Shown: positions 20,101 to 29,888, counted from the first letter of the stretch. The stretch: DNA of 64,000 bases from Teredinibacter turnerae T7901 (GCF_000023025.1 NC_012997.1:790764-854763), one strand, 5' to 3'. The notes: generated from the letters alone by a model not told the origin. Program-made: numbers and translations.

Positions 20101-22137
20101 CGGGTGATGGCCCTGGCGTTTAACGATGATCAGTTCGGCAGTGCTGAGCAGGAAGTGACGGTAAGCGCACCGATTATTGCCGAAATGGCGATGCCGCGAT
20201 TTTTGGCGCTGGGTGATCGGGCTGAACTGGCGCTGGATCTGCGCAACAACACAGAGCAACAACAGTCGATTCGGGTCACGCTGGGAGTGAGCCAACCACT
20301 CGAGCTGGATTCGCCGTCTGAACCACCATCGTCTCAGCACATATCTCAACAATTGCCCCAGCAATCATCCCAAAGTGACAGCCACAGCCTGTTGCTTGCG
20401 CCCGGGCAACGCACGACCCTGACACTCCCCGTGCGCGCGGTGGGTTACAGCGGTGCGGGAGAAATTTCTGTGGCAGTGCAGGGCGCTGGCATCACCGACT
20501 TTTCGCGGGCTTGGCATCTCGGCGTGCGCCCGGCCTATCCCGCGGTAACCCGCAAAGTGGAGCGCGTGTTGGAAACGGGTGAAAGCTTGCAGCTCGCGGC
20601 GGAGGATTTTTCCGGGATCATTCTCGATACCCTCGAAGTGGGTGTCAGCGTGTCGCCCACGGTAAATTTAAATCTCGGTGAACAACTGCGCAATTTGCTC
20701 GCCTATCCCTACGGCTGTCTCGAACAAACCACCAGCCGCGCCTGGCCATTGTTGTTTGCCACCGAAGAGCAACAGGCCGCTTTTGCGATGCAGCCGCTGG
20801 CGGATGCCGAGCGCCTGGCGCGTTTGCAAAAGGCCATCGACCGCCTGTTCAGTTTTCAGCGCAGCAACGGCTCCTTCGGCCTGTGGAGTTCCGGCTCTGA
20901 GGAGTCGCACTGGTTGACCGTGTACGCCACAGATTTCCTGCTCCATGCCCGCGAACAGGGGTTGGATGTACCTCAGGCGCAGCTGGAAAATGCGTTAAAA
21001 CGCCTGGAAAGTTACATTCGCGGCTCGGGCAGCTTTGTCGGCCAGCGCTGGTCCAGCGAGCCAGCGCATTACGCCTTTGCCACCCGTGCCTATGCGGCCT
21101 ATGTGCTGAGTGGGTTAAAACGAGCGCCGCTGGGCGTGCTGCGCAATCTGTATCGCCGGGATTTTAATGCGGCGCAAAGTGGTTATGCCCAGTTGCATTT
21201 GGGCCTGGCCCTGCAGCGTATGGGAGACACCACCACCGCGCAGCGCGCTATCGCCACAGCGTTTACCCATTTTGACGGCGAGTACCATTACTGGGGTGAT
21301 TACGGCAGTCGCATGCGCGACCTGGGGATGGCAATTTATTTGCTCGCTGCGGAATCGGCGCCAGAGTATCGCTCCCAGGTGCTCGATTTCAGTGTTGAGC
21401 TCCGTGATGCCCTCGCGGCGCGGCGCTGGCTCAGTACCCAGGAGCGCTACGCACTGTTTATGGCAGGGATGGCGCTGAAAAACCAAGTAACAGTCGGCTG
21501 GCGCGGTGAGTGGACGGCGCCTGCCAGTGCGCCCCAGATGTTGGAGTCGGAATCCACCTGGGCGACGCTGCTGCGTGGCGAACGCGCGGCGCAGGGGTTT
21601 GCATTCGCGTCCCGGCACGATGGCCCGCTCTACGCTACCGCGACTGTTTCCGGTTATGGCGCTGAACCGCCAGAACCGGTGAGCGACGGGATTACTATCG
21701 CGCGCAGCTGGTACACCCTCGACGGTGAAGCGGTTACCCCAAGCACACTCAAAACCGGCGAGCGGCTGCTAGTTGCGCTGGAAATTTCCGGTCGGCAGCG
21801 GGTGGCAGATGCACTTGTCGTTAACCTGCTGCCTGCGGGGCTTGAGCTGGAAAATGAAAACCTCAACCGTGCGCTGGACTTTGAACAATTGCGTATCGAC
21901 GGAAAGCGGTTAAGTGAACTGCAAAAAAATACCGATATGAAACACCGGGAGTTTCGCGACGACCGTTTTGTCGCGGCGCTGGATTACCGCGGCTATCGCA
22001 CCGCCTCCGTGTTCTTCGTTGTGCGTGCAGTAACCCCCGGTGTTTACCGTGTTCCTCCGGCGAGTGTGGAGGATATGTACCGCCCGGAAATTCACAGCCT
22101 GGGCGGCGATATTGAGCAGATCGAAGTCACGCCCTGA
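17110..22137 (+). CDS. Bacterial alpha-2-macroglobulin lipoprotein
   Basis: A very large (1675 residues) periplasmic protease trap. The lipobox LVACS (Cys19) is followed by a Pro/Ala-rich linker. Macroglobulin domains follow; the MG1/MG2-like region includes LFIYGPRDLYRPGEAATF. The thioester motif YGCLEQTTSRAWPLL is present with Cys at about residue 1203, so it should be able to link covalently to attacking proteases. The thioester domain and C-terminal domain are complete. It is followed after 7 bases by pbpC, the usual partner in proteobacteria, thought to pair protease defence with repair of peptidoglycan. Confidence 0.94.
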   Translation: MSRFTPLLFSLMCVLVACSPDTGTNPSTPSPVPQSADLAIAHDEPPASPEPVAANPMAEAPAPAESMPGDQSTALTVLDISERDKDGKNGLAVTFSTPLDTARDIQPYFSVTDVNGEPVAGAWVLGDKRKLAWFMQAEPNQTYQVKVSPGLRTQNGGQLLAAASATIKTRRLQPSVNFDSDGMVLPVGYGSGLPVVSVNIAAVDVDFFRVSDANISEFMMNVRRNGRQSWYARNLKSLGELAYSGRFDLAVEKNTRSKRDLAIQRIDALQKAGLYLAIMRPAGDYSDLQITWFTITDIGLHLRHYHNQLDVHASSLTSAAALSGVELEILDNENRVIESATTTPDGVASFTGTLDNAQVLVARSKSQVTLLDLRRPALDLSEFDLGARPQLANELFIYGPRDLYRPGEAATFSALLRNHDGRLGQTPVLNAELHNPQRSVVKRFRWQAQSQGYYQYDFVLPANAPTGKWELVVKGMLQKPVVYAFNVEEFLPERMKLTLAEGAKRSLLSSPGATATLPVLGEYLYGAPAAGNKFDGLVQISHWRSPLKDLDGFQFGDLNDTAFTRQEDVEPVVLDGNGKAEITLPNLWRKAQSPLEIRVVGNLYESGGRPVTRAHSFLFWPNAKQPGVRPQFGDTNPASGSNAAFDVVLVNAQGERFASAALKATLIKEDRQYFWEYSNHRGWHWNWSEKEFPVASEPVSTSVDGVATVSFPVEWGNYRLEVTDSDSGVKTSVRFFAGYNWYYDWTNARDQVAARPDKVTLALDKPAYAPGDVARLKILPPAAGEVLVLVESDVPLWSKKITVDKAGAELEIPVDAAWDSHDIYISALLLQPSAKKIRQTPKRALGLIYLPLDREPRRLDIAIDTPDTVLPATTLPVRVHLDSASGTRGPASAQVTVAAVDVGVLNISDFATPDAFDYFFGQRRYSVDARDMFADVIELQDAQQAKQRFGGDADLARGGKQPQSDVQIVSLFQGPVALDAEGNAQVALPLPDFNGRLRVMALAFNDDQFGSAEQEVTVSAPIIAEMAMPRFLALGDRAELALDLRNNTEQQQSIRVTLGVSQPLELDSPSEPPSSQHISQQLPQQSSQSDSHSLLLAPGQRTTLTLPVRAVGYSGAGEISVAVQGAGITDFSRAWHLGVRPAYPAVTRKVERVLETGESLQLAAEDFSGIILDTLEVGVSVSPTVNLNLGEQLRNLLAYPYGCLEQTTSRAWPLLFATEEQQAAFAMQPLADAERLARLQKAIDRLFSFQRSNGSFGLWSSGSEESHWLTVYATDFLLHAREQGLDVPQAQLENALKRLESYIRGSGSFVGQRWSSEPAHYAFATRAYAAYVLSGLKRAPLGVLRNLYRRDFNAAQSGYAQLHLGLALQRMGDTTTAQRAIATAFTHFDGEYHYWGDYGSRMRDLGMAIYLLAAESAPEYRSQVLDFSVELRDALAARRWLSTQERYALFMAGMALKNQVTVGWRGEWTAPASAPQMLESESTWATLLRGERAAQGFAFASRHDGPLYATATVSGYGAEPPEPVSDGITIARSWYTLDGEAVTPSTLKTGERLLVALEISGRQRVADALVVNLLPAGLELENENLNRALDFEQLRIDGKRLSELQKNTDMKHREFRDDRFVAALDYRGYRTASVFFVVRAVTPGVYRVPPASVEDMYRPEIHSLGGDIEQIEVTP

Positions 22138-22144
22138 TCCAGTG

Positions 22145-24508
22145 ATGGCTAAGAGCAACCACAAACAGCGCCAGCCACGCACCCGGCGGCGCCCGCGCAT
22201 TCTGTTGGTCGCGGCTGGCTGCAGCCTGCTGGTTGCCTGTTTGTGGATTCTCGACCGCTGCTTTCCGCTGGCACTGCCCTCCGCTGCCAGTGGATTCTAC
22301 GCACAAGTGGTGTACGACCGCGATGGTCGCCCGCTGCGCTCGTTTGCCGACGCGCAAGGGATTTGGCGCTACCGTGTCAGCCTCAATGAAGTCTCGCCCT
22401 ACTATTTGGACGCGCTGCTTAACTACGAAGACCGGCGCTTCTGGCATCACCCGGGGGTGGACCTGCTCGCTTTGATCCGCGCCACCTGGCTTAATCTGAC
22501 CCAAGGCCGGGTGATTTCAGGTGGCTCGACCTTGTCTATGCAGGTCGCGCGCCTGCTGCACCCGCACAGCCGCAGCCTGGCAGGCAAGTTGTATCAAGTG
22601 TTGCGCACGTTCCAGCTTGAATGGCACCTCTCGAAAAGCCAAATCCTCGAACTCTACTGCAATATTGCGCCCTTCGGCGGCACCATCGAAGGGGTGCAGG
22701 CGGCGAGTTACACCTATTTGGGGAAGCCGGCGCGCGAACTGACCCGGGCGGAAGCGGCACTGATGGCGGTACTGCCCCAGTCGCCCACGCGGCTGCGCCC
22801 GGACATTCACCCGCTCGCAGCAGAGCGCGCCAGAGACAAAGTGCTCGACCGGCTGCAAGCCTTTGGCGAATGGTCACCAGAGGATATTGCTCAAGCCAAG
22901 CTGGAAACTGTTTACGGCGTGCGCCATACCCCGGAGCAACATGCACCGCTGCTGGCGCGGCGTCTGGCACAGGCGCACCCTCAATGGCAGCGCATAAACA
23001 CCACCATTGACGGCGATTTACAGCGCAGCCTGGAAACCTATCTCAAGAGTTATGTGGTGCAGCAGGCGGAAAAATCGTCCGCTGCGGCACTGGTGATGGA
23101 AAATAAAACCCAGCGTATTCTGGCTTATGTGGGCACCGCAGATTTCGCCAGCCCACAGCGCTACGGCCATGTGGATATGGTGACTGCAATCCGCTCTCCC
23201 GGCAGTACGCTTAAACCCTTTTTGTATGGTCTGGCGCTGGACGAGGGGCTGATCCATTCCGAGTCACTGTTGGTCGATGCGCCGCGCCACTGGCAGGATT
23301 ACCGACCCGGCAACTTCAGCGGGGGTTTTAGCGGCCCGGTCAGTGCCGCCGAAGCGCTGCAGAGATCACTGAATATTCCGGCGGTGGGCCTGCTCGACCA
23401 TTATGGCCCGGCGAACTTTGTTGCGCGCCTGGCAAATGCTGGGGTGCCGTTGGCGATACCGGGCGACAAAGCCAATCTGGCGGTGATTCTCGGTGGCGCG
23501 GGGCTGAGCCTGGAATCGCTGGTGGCCGCTTACGGCAGTCTCGCCAATGGGGGGCTGGTTACTGCCCCGCGCTATCTCGCAGCCGAGAACGCGGCTGTAC
23601 CCCGCTACCTGATGTCGCCCCAGGCGGCCTGGGTCATCCAAAAAATTCTTGCGGATATTCCGCCACCGAATGGTCTGCGCTATTCCTCCGCCCTGGCCAA
23701 GGGCGCAACGTTGGCGTGGAAAACCGGCACCAGCTATGGCTTTCGCGACAGCTGGGCGCTCGGGGTGGGGCGTCACTATACGATTGGGGTGTGGTTTGGC
23801 AGGCCGGATGGCACTCCGTTGCCCGGTGCCAGTGGACGCGCGAGCGCGGGCCCGCTGCTGCACGGTATTGCGGATATGCTGCCCGGTGCGCGTGAACCCC
23901 TGCCACGTCCGACAGGGGTAACAGACGAGTCTGTCTGCTGGCCGCTGGGGCGGCGTGTGGCAGATACGCCAGCGGCACAGTGTCATGCCACACGGGATGC
24001 CCTGGTAATTAATGGCACAGTGCCGCCGACCCTCTGGGACGAGCAAAGCGAAGCGGTTAATCCGCGTGTTATTTGGCTCGATAGTGCGGGTAATCGGGTC
24101 CACAGTGGCTGCGGTACGCAATTTAGTGAGGCGAGAAAAACTAAAGTTGCGCTCTGGCCCCTAATGAGTGAACCCTGGGTGGCGCCACAATGGCGGCGTG
24201 CGCGCCAACTACCGGACTGGTCGCGTGCATGTGTTACGACACTGGATCTGGACAGCCCCGTTCGCATTACCGGGATAGACGCTTCTGCACGTTATCGCCG
24301 CGCTGGTGTGGGTGGTGCCAACCCTCGCCTGACGCTTGCGGCTGTTGGCGGCAGCGGCGACCGGCACTGGTATCTGGATGGCCAATACTACCGCTCGGCG
24401 GCAAGCGTGGCAGCGCTGGCCGTGGAATTAGACAGCGCTGGTGAGCACCAGATTCTGGTGATAGATGATGTCGGCAATACCGACCAAGTGTGGGTGCGTG
24501 TGGAGTAA
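22145..24508 (+). CDS. pbpC: Penicillin-binding protein 1C
   Basis: A bifunctional peptidoglycan synthase of about 787 residues. A single N-terminal membrane anchor (ILLVAAGCSLLVACLWIL) is followed by a transglycosylase domain with EDRRFWHHPGVD and GGSTLSMQVAR. The transpeptidase domain has SPGSTLKPF (active Ser), SLN and KTGTSYGFRD motifs. A C-terminal PBP1C-type domain completes it. ATG 22145 is used because the frame upstream overlaps the macroglobulin gene and lacks family sequence. It forms an operon with the alpha-2-macroglobulin gene. Confidence 0.94.
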   Translation: MAKSNHKQRQPRTRRRPRILLVAAGCSLLVACLWILDRCFPLALPSAASGFYAQVVYDRDGRPLRSFADAQGIWRYRVSLNEVSPYYLDALLNYEDRRFWHHPGVDLLALIRATWLNLTQGRVISGGSTLSMQVARLLHPHSRSLAGKLYQVLRTFQLEWHLSKSQILELYCNIAPFGGTIEGVQAASYTYLGKPARELTRAEAALMAVLPQSPTRLRPDIHPLAAERARDKVLDRLQAFGEWSPEDIAQAKLETVYGVRHTPEQHAPLLARRLAQAHPQWQRINTTIDGDLQRSLETYLKSYVVQQAEKSSAAALVMENKTQRILAYVGTADFASPQRYGHVDMVTAIRSPGSTLKPFLYGLALDEGLIHSESLLVDAPRHWQDYRPGNFSGGFSGPVSAAEALQRSLNIPAVGLLDHYGPANFVARLANAGVPLAIPGDKANLAVILGGAGLSLESLVAAYGSLANGGLVTAPRYLAAENAAVPRYLMSPQAAWVIQKILADIPPPNGLRYSSALAKGATLAWKTGTSYGFRDSWALGVGRHYTIGVWFGRPDGTPLPGASGRASAGPLLHGIADMLPGAREPLPRPTGVTDESVCWPLGRRVADTPAAQCHATRDALVINGTVPPTLWDEQSEAVNPRVIWLDSAGNRVHSGCGTQFSEARKTKVALWPLMSEPWVAPQWRRARQLPDWSRACVTTLDLDSPVRITGIDASARYRRAGVGGANPRLTLAAVGGSGDRHWYLDGQYYRSAASVAALAVELDSAGEHQILVIDDVGNTDQVWVRVE

Positions 24509-24546
24509 GGGGGTTCGTTATTCCATGTTAAAAATAGCGTAACCTA

Positions 24547-24582
24547 TATAAGGTCTATTTAAATTATAAGGTCTATTTAAAT
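24547..24582. repeat. Perfect 18-bp tandem duplication after pbpC
   Basis: TATAAGGTCTATTTAAAT occurs twice in a row, with a third partial copy (TATAAGGTTTATT) at 24595. It lies between the convergent ends of pbpC and the HExxH gene. Confidence 0.9.
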
Positions 24583-24602
24583 GCCCCCTATCGATATAAG
24601 GT

Positions 24603-25607
24603 TTATTCGATACAGGTGGCGCAGGCGACCATCACATAGCGTCCCGTATGCCCACTGCGGATGGGGCGGGGTTGCCCATCAACATCTGTCATCGCCCGAT
24701 ACAGCTCATTTTCCATCTCGATGGTTTTACGCTCGTGTTCAAACGGATAAATTAACCCTCCCATGCCACCGCTGGCGATATACTCGCTGGTATTCAATAA
24801 CATGGTTTTCAGGTGAAGCATTTCGTGCAGTAAGGCGTCGGCTGGCGATGCCACGCAATAGGGTATTTTTTCTCGGCAGGACGACTGGAATTTAAGGCGC
24901 GCACCAAACTGCGGATCGAAGAAAACCGTCGCTTCCTCCACTTTCATTGCGCTGCCGGTTACCTCAGTGCGAAAGCTGCGTCTCTCGTATTTTATTTTCC
25001 AGCGTTCGGAAGCAAGATTTTGTAACAGCTGAACCACCGGCGGAAATTGCGCGTAGTACCCTGCGAGCTTGCCGAACTCTTGTTGCAGGGTAAAGGGGTC
25101 GTCTACTTGCGGCTGGAAGTGTTGCTCAAGAATTTTAAGAATGGCGCTGCTCTCTGCTGTGGGAGCAGGAATCTCCTCCGGGAGGCGAGCAAACTGTTGC
25201 AGCACTTCAAGGTCCGCCGCACTCTCTGCGTCATGTGTGTTGGTTAATCCAACGGAGTTATGCCAGTAGGTCGCGGGCAGAGGTTCGGCAAAAGCCGTAC
25301 TTGCGGTAATGGTAAGCAGCAGTACGGGTAACCAGGGGCGGCGCTTGTTTCTACCTACAGGTGTATGTACGCTTCGTCTTTCTTCCAGCAAACGTAAATT
25401 GTTAACGCTGGCGAATTCCTCCAGTTGGAAAAATACTTTCGGGTCTGTGCGCTGCAGGTTGCGGGGAAAAATAATACAACCACTGCCGTTAATGTTGCAG
25501 CAGTGAAAAACGTGGCGGCCCTGTTCGGTGTGCGCCACCACCTGGCCTGGCAGTTCCGACGCGCTAATGCGAAATGCCGAGTTTTGCTGAAAATGTGCGG
25601 TCGCCAT
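24603..25607 (-). CDS. Putative HExxH metalloprotease with one membrane segment
   Basis: I do not recognise a named gene. The first 91 residues look cytoplasmic, then comes one hydrophobic segment (PWLPVLLLTITASTAF, about 92-107), then an exported or periplasmic domain. LLHEMLHLKTMLL (HExxH at 261-265) is a zinc-protease signature. Downstream, EHERKTIEMENELYRAM and GQPRPIRSGH recall the order seen in NleD-like (M91) peptidases (HExxH, then acidic residue, then ENxLR-like helix), but this is a weak match. Several Cys residues lie near the C-terminus (CREKIPYC, CATC). An AGG lies 5 bases before ATG 25607, supporting the long form; a shorter secreted form starting near the hydrophobic segment is possible. 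Confidence 0.6.
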   Translation of the reverse strand: MATAHFQQNSAFRISASELPGQVVAHTEQGRHVFHCCNINGSGCIIFPRNLQRTDPKVFFQLEEFASVNNLRLLEERRSVHTPVGRNKRRPWLPVLLLTITASTAFAEPLPATYWHNSVGLTNTHDAESAADLEVLQQFARLPEEIPAPTAESSAILKILEQHFQPQVDDPFTLQQEFGKLAGYYAQFPPVVQLLQNLASERWKIKYERRSFRTEVTGSAMKVEEATVFFDPQFGARLKFQSSCREKIPYCVASPADALLHEMLHLKTMLLNTSEYIASGGMGGLIYPFEHERKTIEMENELYRAMTDVDGQPRPIRSGHTGRYVMVACATCIE

Positions 25608-25712
25608 AGAAACCTGAGCGCCTCGTGCAACGGGTAACTAACGTGTATTTAGAGCCTAGTTCACGGGATGCCACTTCGCTTTTTCGATCTTATTCAAATA
25701 CAGGATTAATCC

Positions 25713-26774
25713 ATGAGTCACCTAACACTGAAAGCACTAAGCCTTATCACGTTGCTGATCCCGCTCTCGGTTTTCGCACAGCGCGGCCCCTTGCCGGTGT
25801 TTATTCAAGACGTTAAAACGATTTCAATTGAAGAGACGATTGAAGCCTTAGGCACGCTCAAGGCAAATGAATCCACGGTGCTTTCGTCCAGCGTGACGGA
25901 ATCGATTACCGCAATTCACTTCAACGATAATCAGCGCGTGCAGGCCGGAGATGTGCTGGTGGAAATGACGAGCGCCGAAGAGCACGCGCAGTTAAAGCAG
26001 GCGATGGCGACCCTGGACGAAGCGGAGCGGCAGTACGGCCGCTTTAAAGCGCTGGAAAAAGACAAAGTCGCCACGGCGGCGCAGTTGGACCAGCAAAAAG
26101 TGCTGGTGGACGCCGCCGAAGCGCAGTTGCGCGCAGTGCAGTCGCGTTTGCAGGACCGCCTGTTGATTGCGCCGTTTGACGGTGTGGTGGGGCTGCGTAA
26201 TATCAGTGTGGGTGCGCTGGTGCGCCCGGGCGATGTGATAACCACGCTCGACGACGACAGTGTGATGAAACTGGATATGACCGTGCCGTCCATTTATCTG
26301 GCCGATTTACGTGTGGGCATGCCAGTGGTGGCGCGGGCGACAGCGCTGCGCGATCAGGCGTTTAACGGCAAGCTGGTGGGCATCGATTCGCGCGTAGACC
26401 CGGTTACCCGGTCGCTGGTGGCGCGCGCGATAATTGAAAACCCGGAAGGCAAGTTGCGTCCCGGCCTGCTAATGACAGTGTTGCTGAGCCAGCCGCAACG
26501 CGAGGCGATGATGATCTCCGAAGAAGCCATTATTCAGGTGGGCCGCCAGGCGCACGTATTTGTGATTGAACACGATGGTGAGCGCACCCTAGTTGCCAAG
26601 CGCGATGTCGCTTTGGGCGTGCGCCGCCCCGGTGAAGTGGAAATAGTATCGGGCCTCAACGCGGGTGATCAGGTGGTTGTTCACGGTGGCATGAAACTGC
26701 GCCCTGGGGTGGAAGTAAAAATTTCCGGGGTGAGCAATAACGGTGAGCGATTGCCGCAATTGCTAGCGCAATAA
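25713..26774 (+). CDS. RND efflux periplasmic adaptor (membrane fusion protein)
   Basis: The periplasmic linker of a tripartite pump. A signal sequence (LSLITLLIPLSVFAQRG) precedes the barrel-sandwich and hairpin regions (VTESITAIHFNDNQRVQAGD, then a short coiled coil, then DRLLIAPFDGVVGLRNISVG). The C-terminal beta-barrel and membrane-proximal parts follow. The length of 353 is normal for the MexE/AcrA-like family. It is 15 bases upstream of the transporter and forms an operon with it. No outer membrane channel gene is adjacent, so a channel encoded elsewhere must be used. Confidence 0.92.
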   Translation: MSHLTLKALSLITLLIPLSVFAQRGPLPVFIQDVKTISIEETIEALGTLKANESTVLSSSVTESITAIHFNDNQRVQAGDVLVEMTSAEEHAQLKQAMATLDEAERQYGRFKALEKDKVATAAQLDQQKVLVDAAEAQLRAVQSRLQDRLLIAPFDGVVGLRNISVGALVRPGDVITTLDDDSVMKLDMTVPSIYLADLRVGMPVVARATALRDQAFNGKLVGIDSRVDPVTRSLVARAIIENPEGKLRPGLLMTVLLSQPQREAMMISEEAIIQVGRQAHVFVIEHDGERTLVAKRDVALGVRRPGEVEIVSGLNAGDQVVVHGGMKLRPGVEVKISGVSNNGERLPQLLAQ

Positions 26775-26789
26775 CCGGGAGCCAGTGCG

Positions 26790-29700
26790 ATGATTCTTTC
26801 AGATGTCAGTATCAAACGCCCGGTGTTTGCATCGGTCATTTCTTTTTTATTGGTGGCGTTCGGCATTCTTGCGTTCGAACGTTTGCCGCTGCGGGAGTAT
26901 CCGGATATTGATCCGCCCGTGGTGTCGATCAACACCTCCTACCCCGGTGCTGCGGCCAGCGTTGTGGAAACGCGTATTACCCAGCTTATCGAAGACCGCA
27001 TTGCCGGTATTGAGGGCATTAAGTTTATTCAAAGCTCGAGCCAGGACGGGCGCTCCAGTATTGATGTGGAATTCGATATTGGTCGCGATATTGAATCGGC
27101 GACCAACGATATTCGCGCGCGGGTGTCGCGCATCCTCGACGATCTGCCGCAAGAGGCCGATATTCCCGATGTGCGCAAAGTGGATTCCAACGAAGACGTA
27201 ATTATGTGGCTTAACCTCACGAGCCCGAATATGTCGGTACCGGAACTCACCGATTATGCCGAGCGCTATTTAATCGACCGTTTTTCTACCGTGGATGGCG
27301 TCGCGCGTGCGCGCGTGGGTGGCAGCCAGCGTTACGCCATGCGTGTGTGGGTTGACCGCGTGCAACTGGCCGCGCACAAATTGACGGTCGCAGATATTGA
27401 ATCCGCCTTGCGCTCGGAAAACGTCGAGTTACCGGCGGGTAGTGTCGAATCTGACGAGCGCCAGTTTACGATCCGCACCCAGCGCAGTTTTCGCTCCGCC
27501 GACGATTTCTCGCAGTTGGTGTTGGGGCGCGGCGAGGACGGCCATTTAATTCGCTTGCGCGATGTGGCGCGGGTAGAAAAAGGCACCGAAGAAAGCCGGA
27601 CGTTTTTCCGGGGTAACGGCGAGGCGATGGTCGGCATTGGCGTGAGCAAACAGTCCACAGCCAATACCATAGACGTAGCGCGCGGCGCGAAAGCGCTGGC
27701 CGAACGCATTAATCAAAACCTGCCCAATGGAATGGAAATTCGCCAAAGCTACGATTCCTCCGTTTTTATTGAACAGGCGGTGGCAGAAGTTTACAAAACG
27801 CTGGCGATTGCCATCGTGCTGGTCATTCTGGTGATTTATGTTTTTCTCGGCAGCGCGCGCGCGATGCTGGTTCCTGCGGTGACGGTTCCCGTCTCGCTGA
27901 TCGCCACGTTTATTTTGCTCGCGCTCTGGGGGTTCACGGTCAACCTGCTGACGTTGCTCGCGCTGGTGCTGGCCATCGGGCTGGTGGTCGATGATGCAAT
28001 CGTGGTGCTCGAAAATATTCACCGTCGCATGGAAACCTACAACGAATCGGCCCTGGTCGCCGCCTATCGCGGTACTCGTCAGGTGGGTTTTGCGGTGGTG
28101 GCAACTACCCTGGTTTTGGTGGCGGTGTTTGCCCCGATTGCCGTATTGCAAGGGGACTTGGGGCGCTTGTTTTCCGAGTTTGCGCTGACGATGTCGGCGG
28201 CGGTGGTGTTTTCCAGTCTGGTGGCCCTCACGCTTTCTGCGGTTCTGGCGTCGAAGGTGCTTAAGAAATCCGATAACAACAATAAAATTTTACGTGCGGT
28301 CGACCGTACATTCGCGCGCATGCAGGTGTCCTACAGCGGCGCGATTAACCGGTGTGTGACTAACCCTGGCAAAGTGCTGTTCGCATTCGCCCTGCTGATC
28401 GTCGGTTGCGTGTTTATGGTTTCGCGCATCCCTTCCGAATTTGCCCCCAAAGAAGACCGCGGCGCATTTTTTGTGTTGGTGAACGGCCCGGAAGGCGCCA
28501 GCTATCAATACATGAAAGATTACATGGATGAGATAGAACAGCGCATGTTACCGCTCGCGGAGAGCGGCGAAGCGCAGCGTGTACTGGTGCGCGCGCCGCG
28601 TGCCTGGGGATCAATATCCAGTTTTAATTCCGGCATTGTTATTGTGACCCTCAACGGCTGGGATCAGCGCCGCTCCGCGCAGGAAATTATGGACGAGGTG
28701 AACACCAAGCTTGCCGATCTACCGGGTGTGCGTGCGTTTTCCGTGATGCGACAGGGGATTGGTTCGCGCGTCGCCAAGCCGGTGCAATTTGTTATCGGCG
28801 GCGGCACCTACGAAGAACTGGCACAGTGGCAGGATATTCTGCTGGAGAAAATTGCCGAGGAAAACCCGAAACTGCTGGGTGTCGATACCGACTACAAAGA
28901 TTCCAATCCGCAGATCCAGGTGGTTATCGACTATGCACGTGCCGCCGAGCTGGGGGTGAGCGTGCAGACAATTGGCCGTACTCTGGAGTCAATGCTGGGC
29001 CGCAAACGCGTTACCACGTTTATTGATGAGGGCGAAGAATACGATGTGTTGATCGAAGGTGAGCGCTATCAAAATAACAGCCCGACCGATATCAACAATA
29101 TTTATGTGCGATCCGATCGTAGCCGAGAGCTTATCCCGCTGGCGAACCTGGTGAAACTCGAAGAGTTCGCCGTTGCCACCAGCCTCAACCGCTACAACCG
29201 CACCCGTGCAATCACTCTGGAAGCCGACTTGGCGGAGGGCTATTCGCTGGGTGAAGCGTTGGAATATCTCGAGGATCTAGTCAAGCGGGAGCTGCCAGCG
29301 AAAGTGGCTATCGATTACAAAGGGCAATCACAGGATTTCAAATTCTCTGGCGACTCTATGTTGTTCGCATTTGGCTTGGGCATCCTGGTGATGTTTCTGG
29401 TGCTCGCTGCACAGTTTGAGAGTTACATCAGTCCAATGGTGATCATGTTCACCGTACCTTTGGCGGTTGCAGGTGGCTTGTTCGGTTTATGGGTAACGGC
29501 GGGCACGTTTAATTTGTACAGCCAGATCGGGTTAATCATGCTGATTGGCCTGGCAACCAAAAACGGCATTTTGATCGTGGAGTTTGCGAATCAGCTGCGT
29601 GACGAAGGTCAGTCAATCCGCGAGGCGGTACTGGAGGCCAGTGCCGTGCGTTTACGCCCAATTGTAATGACCAGCCTTACAACGGTAGTCGGTTCTATTC

Positions 29701-29888
29701 CCTTGATTCTCTCTTTCGGGGCGGGCGCTGAAACCCGGCAGGTGCTGGGAATTACCCTGTTTTTTGGGGTAACAGCGGCAACAGTATTTAGCTTGTTTTT
29801 GATTCCGGTTATGTACGATCTGTTGGCAAAATACGCGGGCTCGCCCGGTAAGGTTCAAGCCCAATTGAAAGATGAGCTTGGTGAGTAG
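26790..29888 (+). CDS. RND multidrug efflux transporter (HAE1 family)
   Basis: A 1032-residue inner-membrane proton-driven exporter. N-terminal helix ISFLLVAFGILAFERLPLRE is followed by the first porter domain, then TM helices 2-6 with LALVLAIGLVVDDAIVVLEN (proton-relay Asp pair). The second half repeats the plan, with GLIMLIGLATKNGILIVEFA. Substrate cannot be read from sequence. Complete, in operon with the adaptor. Confidence 0.95.
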   Translation: MILSDVSIKRPVFASVISFLLVAFGILAFERLPLREYPDIDPPVVSINTSYPGAAASVVETRITQLIEDRIAGIEGIKFIQSSSQDGRSSIDVEFDIGRDIESATNDIRARVSRILDDLPQEADIPDVRKVDSNEDVIMWLNLTSPNMSVPELTDYAERYLIDRFSTVDGVARARVGGSQRYAMRVWVDRVQLAAHKLTVADIESALRSENVELPAGSVESDERQFTIRTQRSFRSADDFSQLVLGRGEDGHLIRLRDVARVEKGTEESRTFFRGNGEAMVGIGVSKQSTANTIDVARGAKALAERINQNLPNGMEIRQSYDSSVFIEQAVAEVYKTLAIAIVLVILVIYVFLGSARAMLVPAVTVPVSLIATFILLALWGFTVNLLTLLALVLAIGLVVDDAIVVLENIHRRMETYNESALVAAYRGTRQVGFAVVATTLVLVAVFAPIAVLQGDLGRLFSEFALTMSAAVVFSSLVALTLSAVLASKVLKKSDNNNKILRAVDRTFARMQVSYSGAINRCVTNPGKVLFAFALLIVGCVFMVSRIPSEFAPKEDRGAFFVLVNGPEGASYQYMKDYMDEIEQRMLPLAESGEAQRVLVRAPRAWGSISSFNSGIVIVTLNGWDQRRSAQEIMDEVNTKLADLPGVRAFSVMRQGIGSRVAKPVQFVIGGGTYEELAQWQDILLEKIAEENPKLLGVDTDYKDSNPQIQVVIDYARAAELGVSVQTIGRTLESMLGRKRVTTFIDEGEEYDVLIEGERYQNNSPTDINNIYVRSDRSRELIPLANLVKLEEFAVATSLNRYNRTRAITLEADLAEGYSLGEALEYLEDLVKRELPAKVAIDYKGQSQDFKFSGDSMLFAFGLGILVMFLVLAAQFESYISPMVIMFTVPLAVAGGLFGLWVTAGTFNLYSQIGLIMLIGLATKNGILIVEFANQLRDEGQSIREAVLEASAVRLRPIVMTSLTTVVGSIPLILSFGAGAETRQVLGITLFFGVTAATVFSLFLIPVMYDLLAKYAGSPGKVQAQLKDELGE

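Noticed and set aside
27546-28151. Long minus-strand frame inside the RND transporter gene
   Set aside because: Shadow of a GC-rich real gene; no family sequence or ribosome site.
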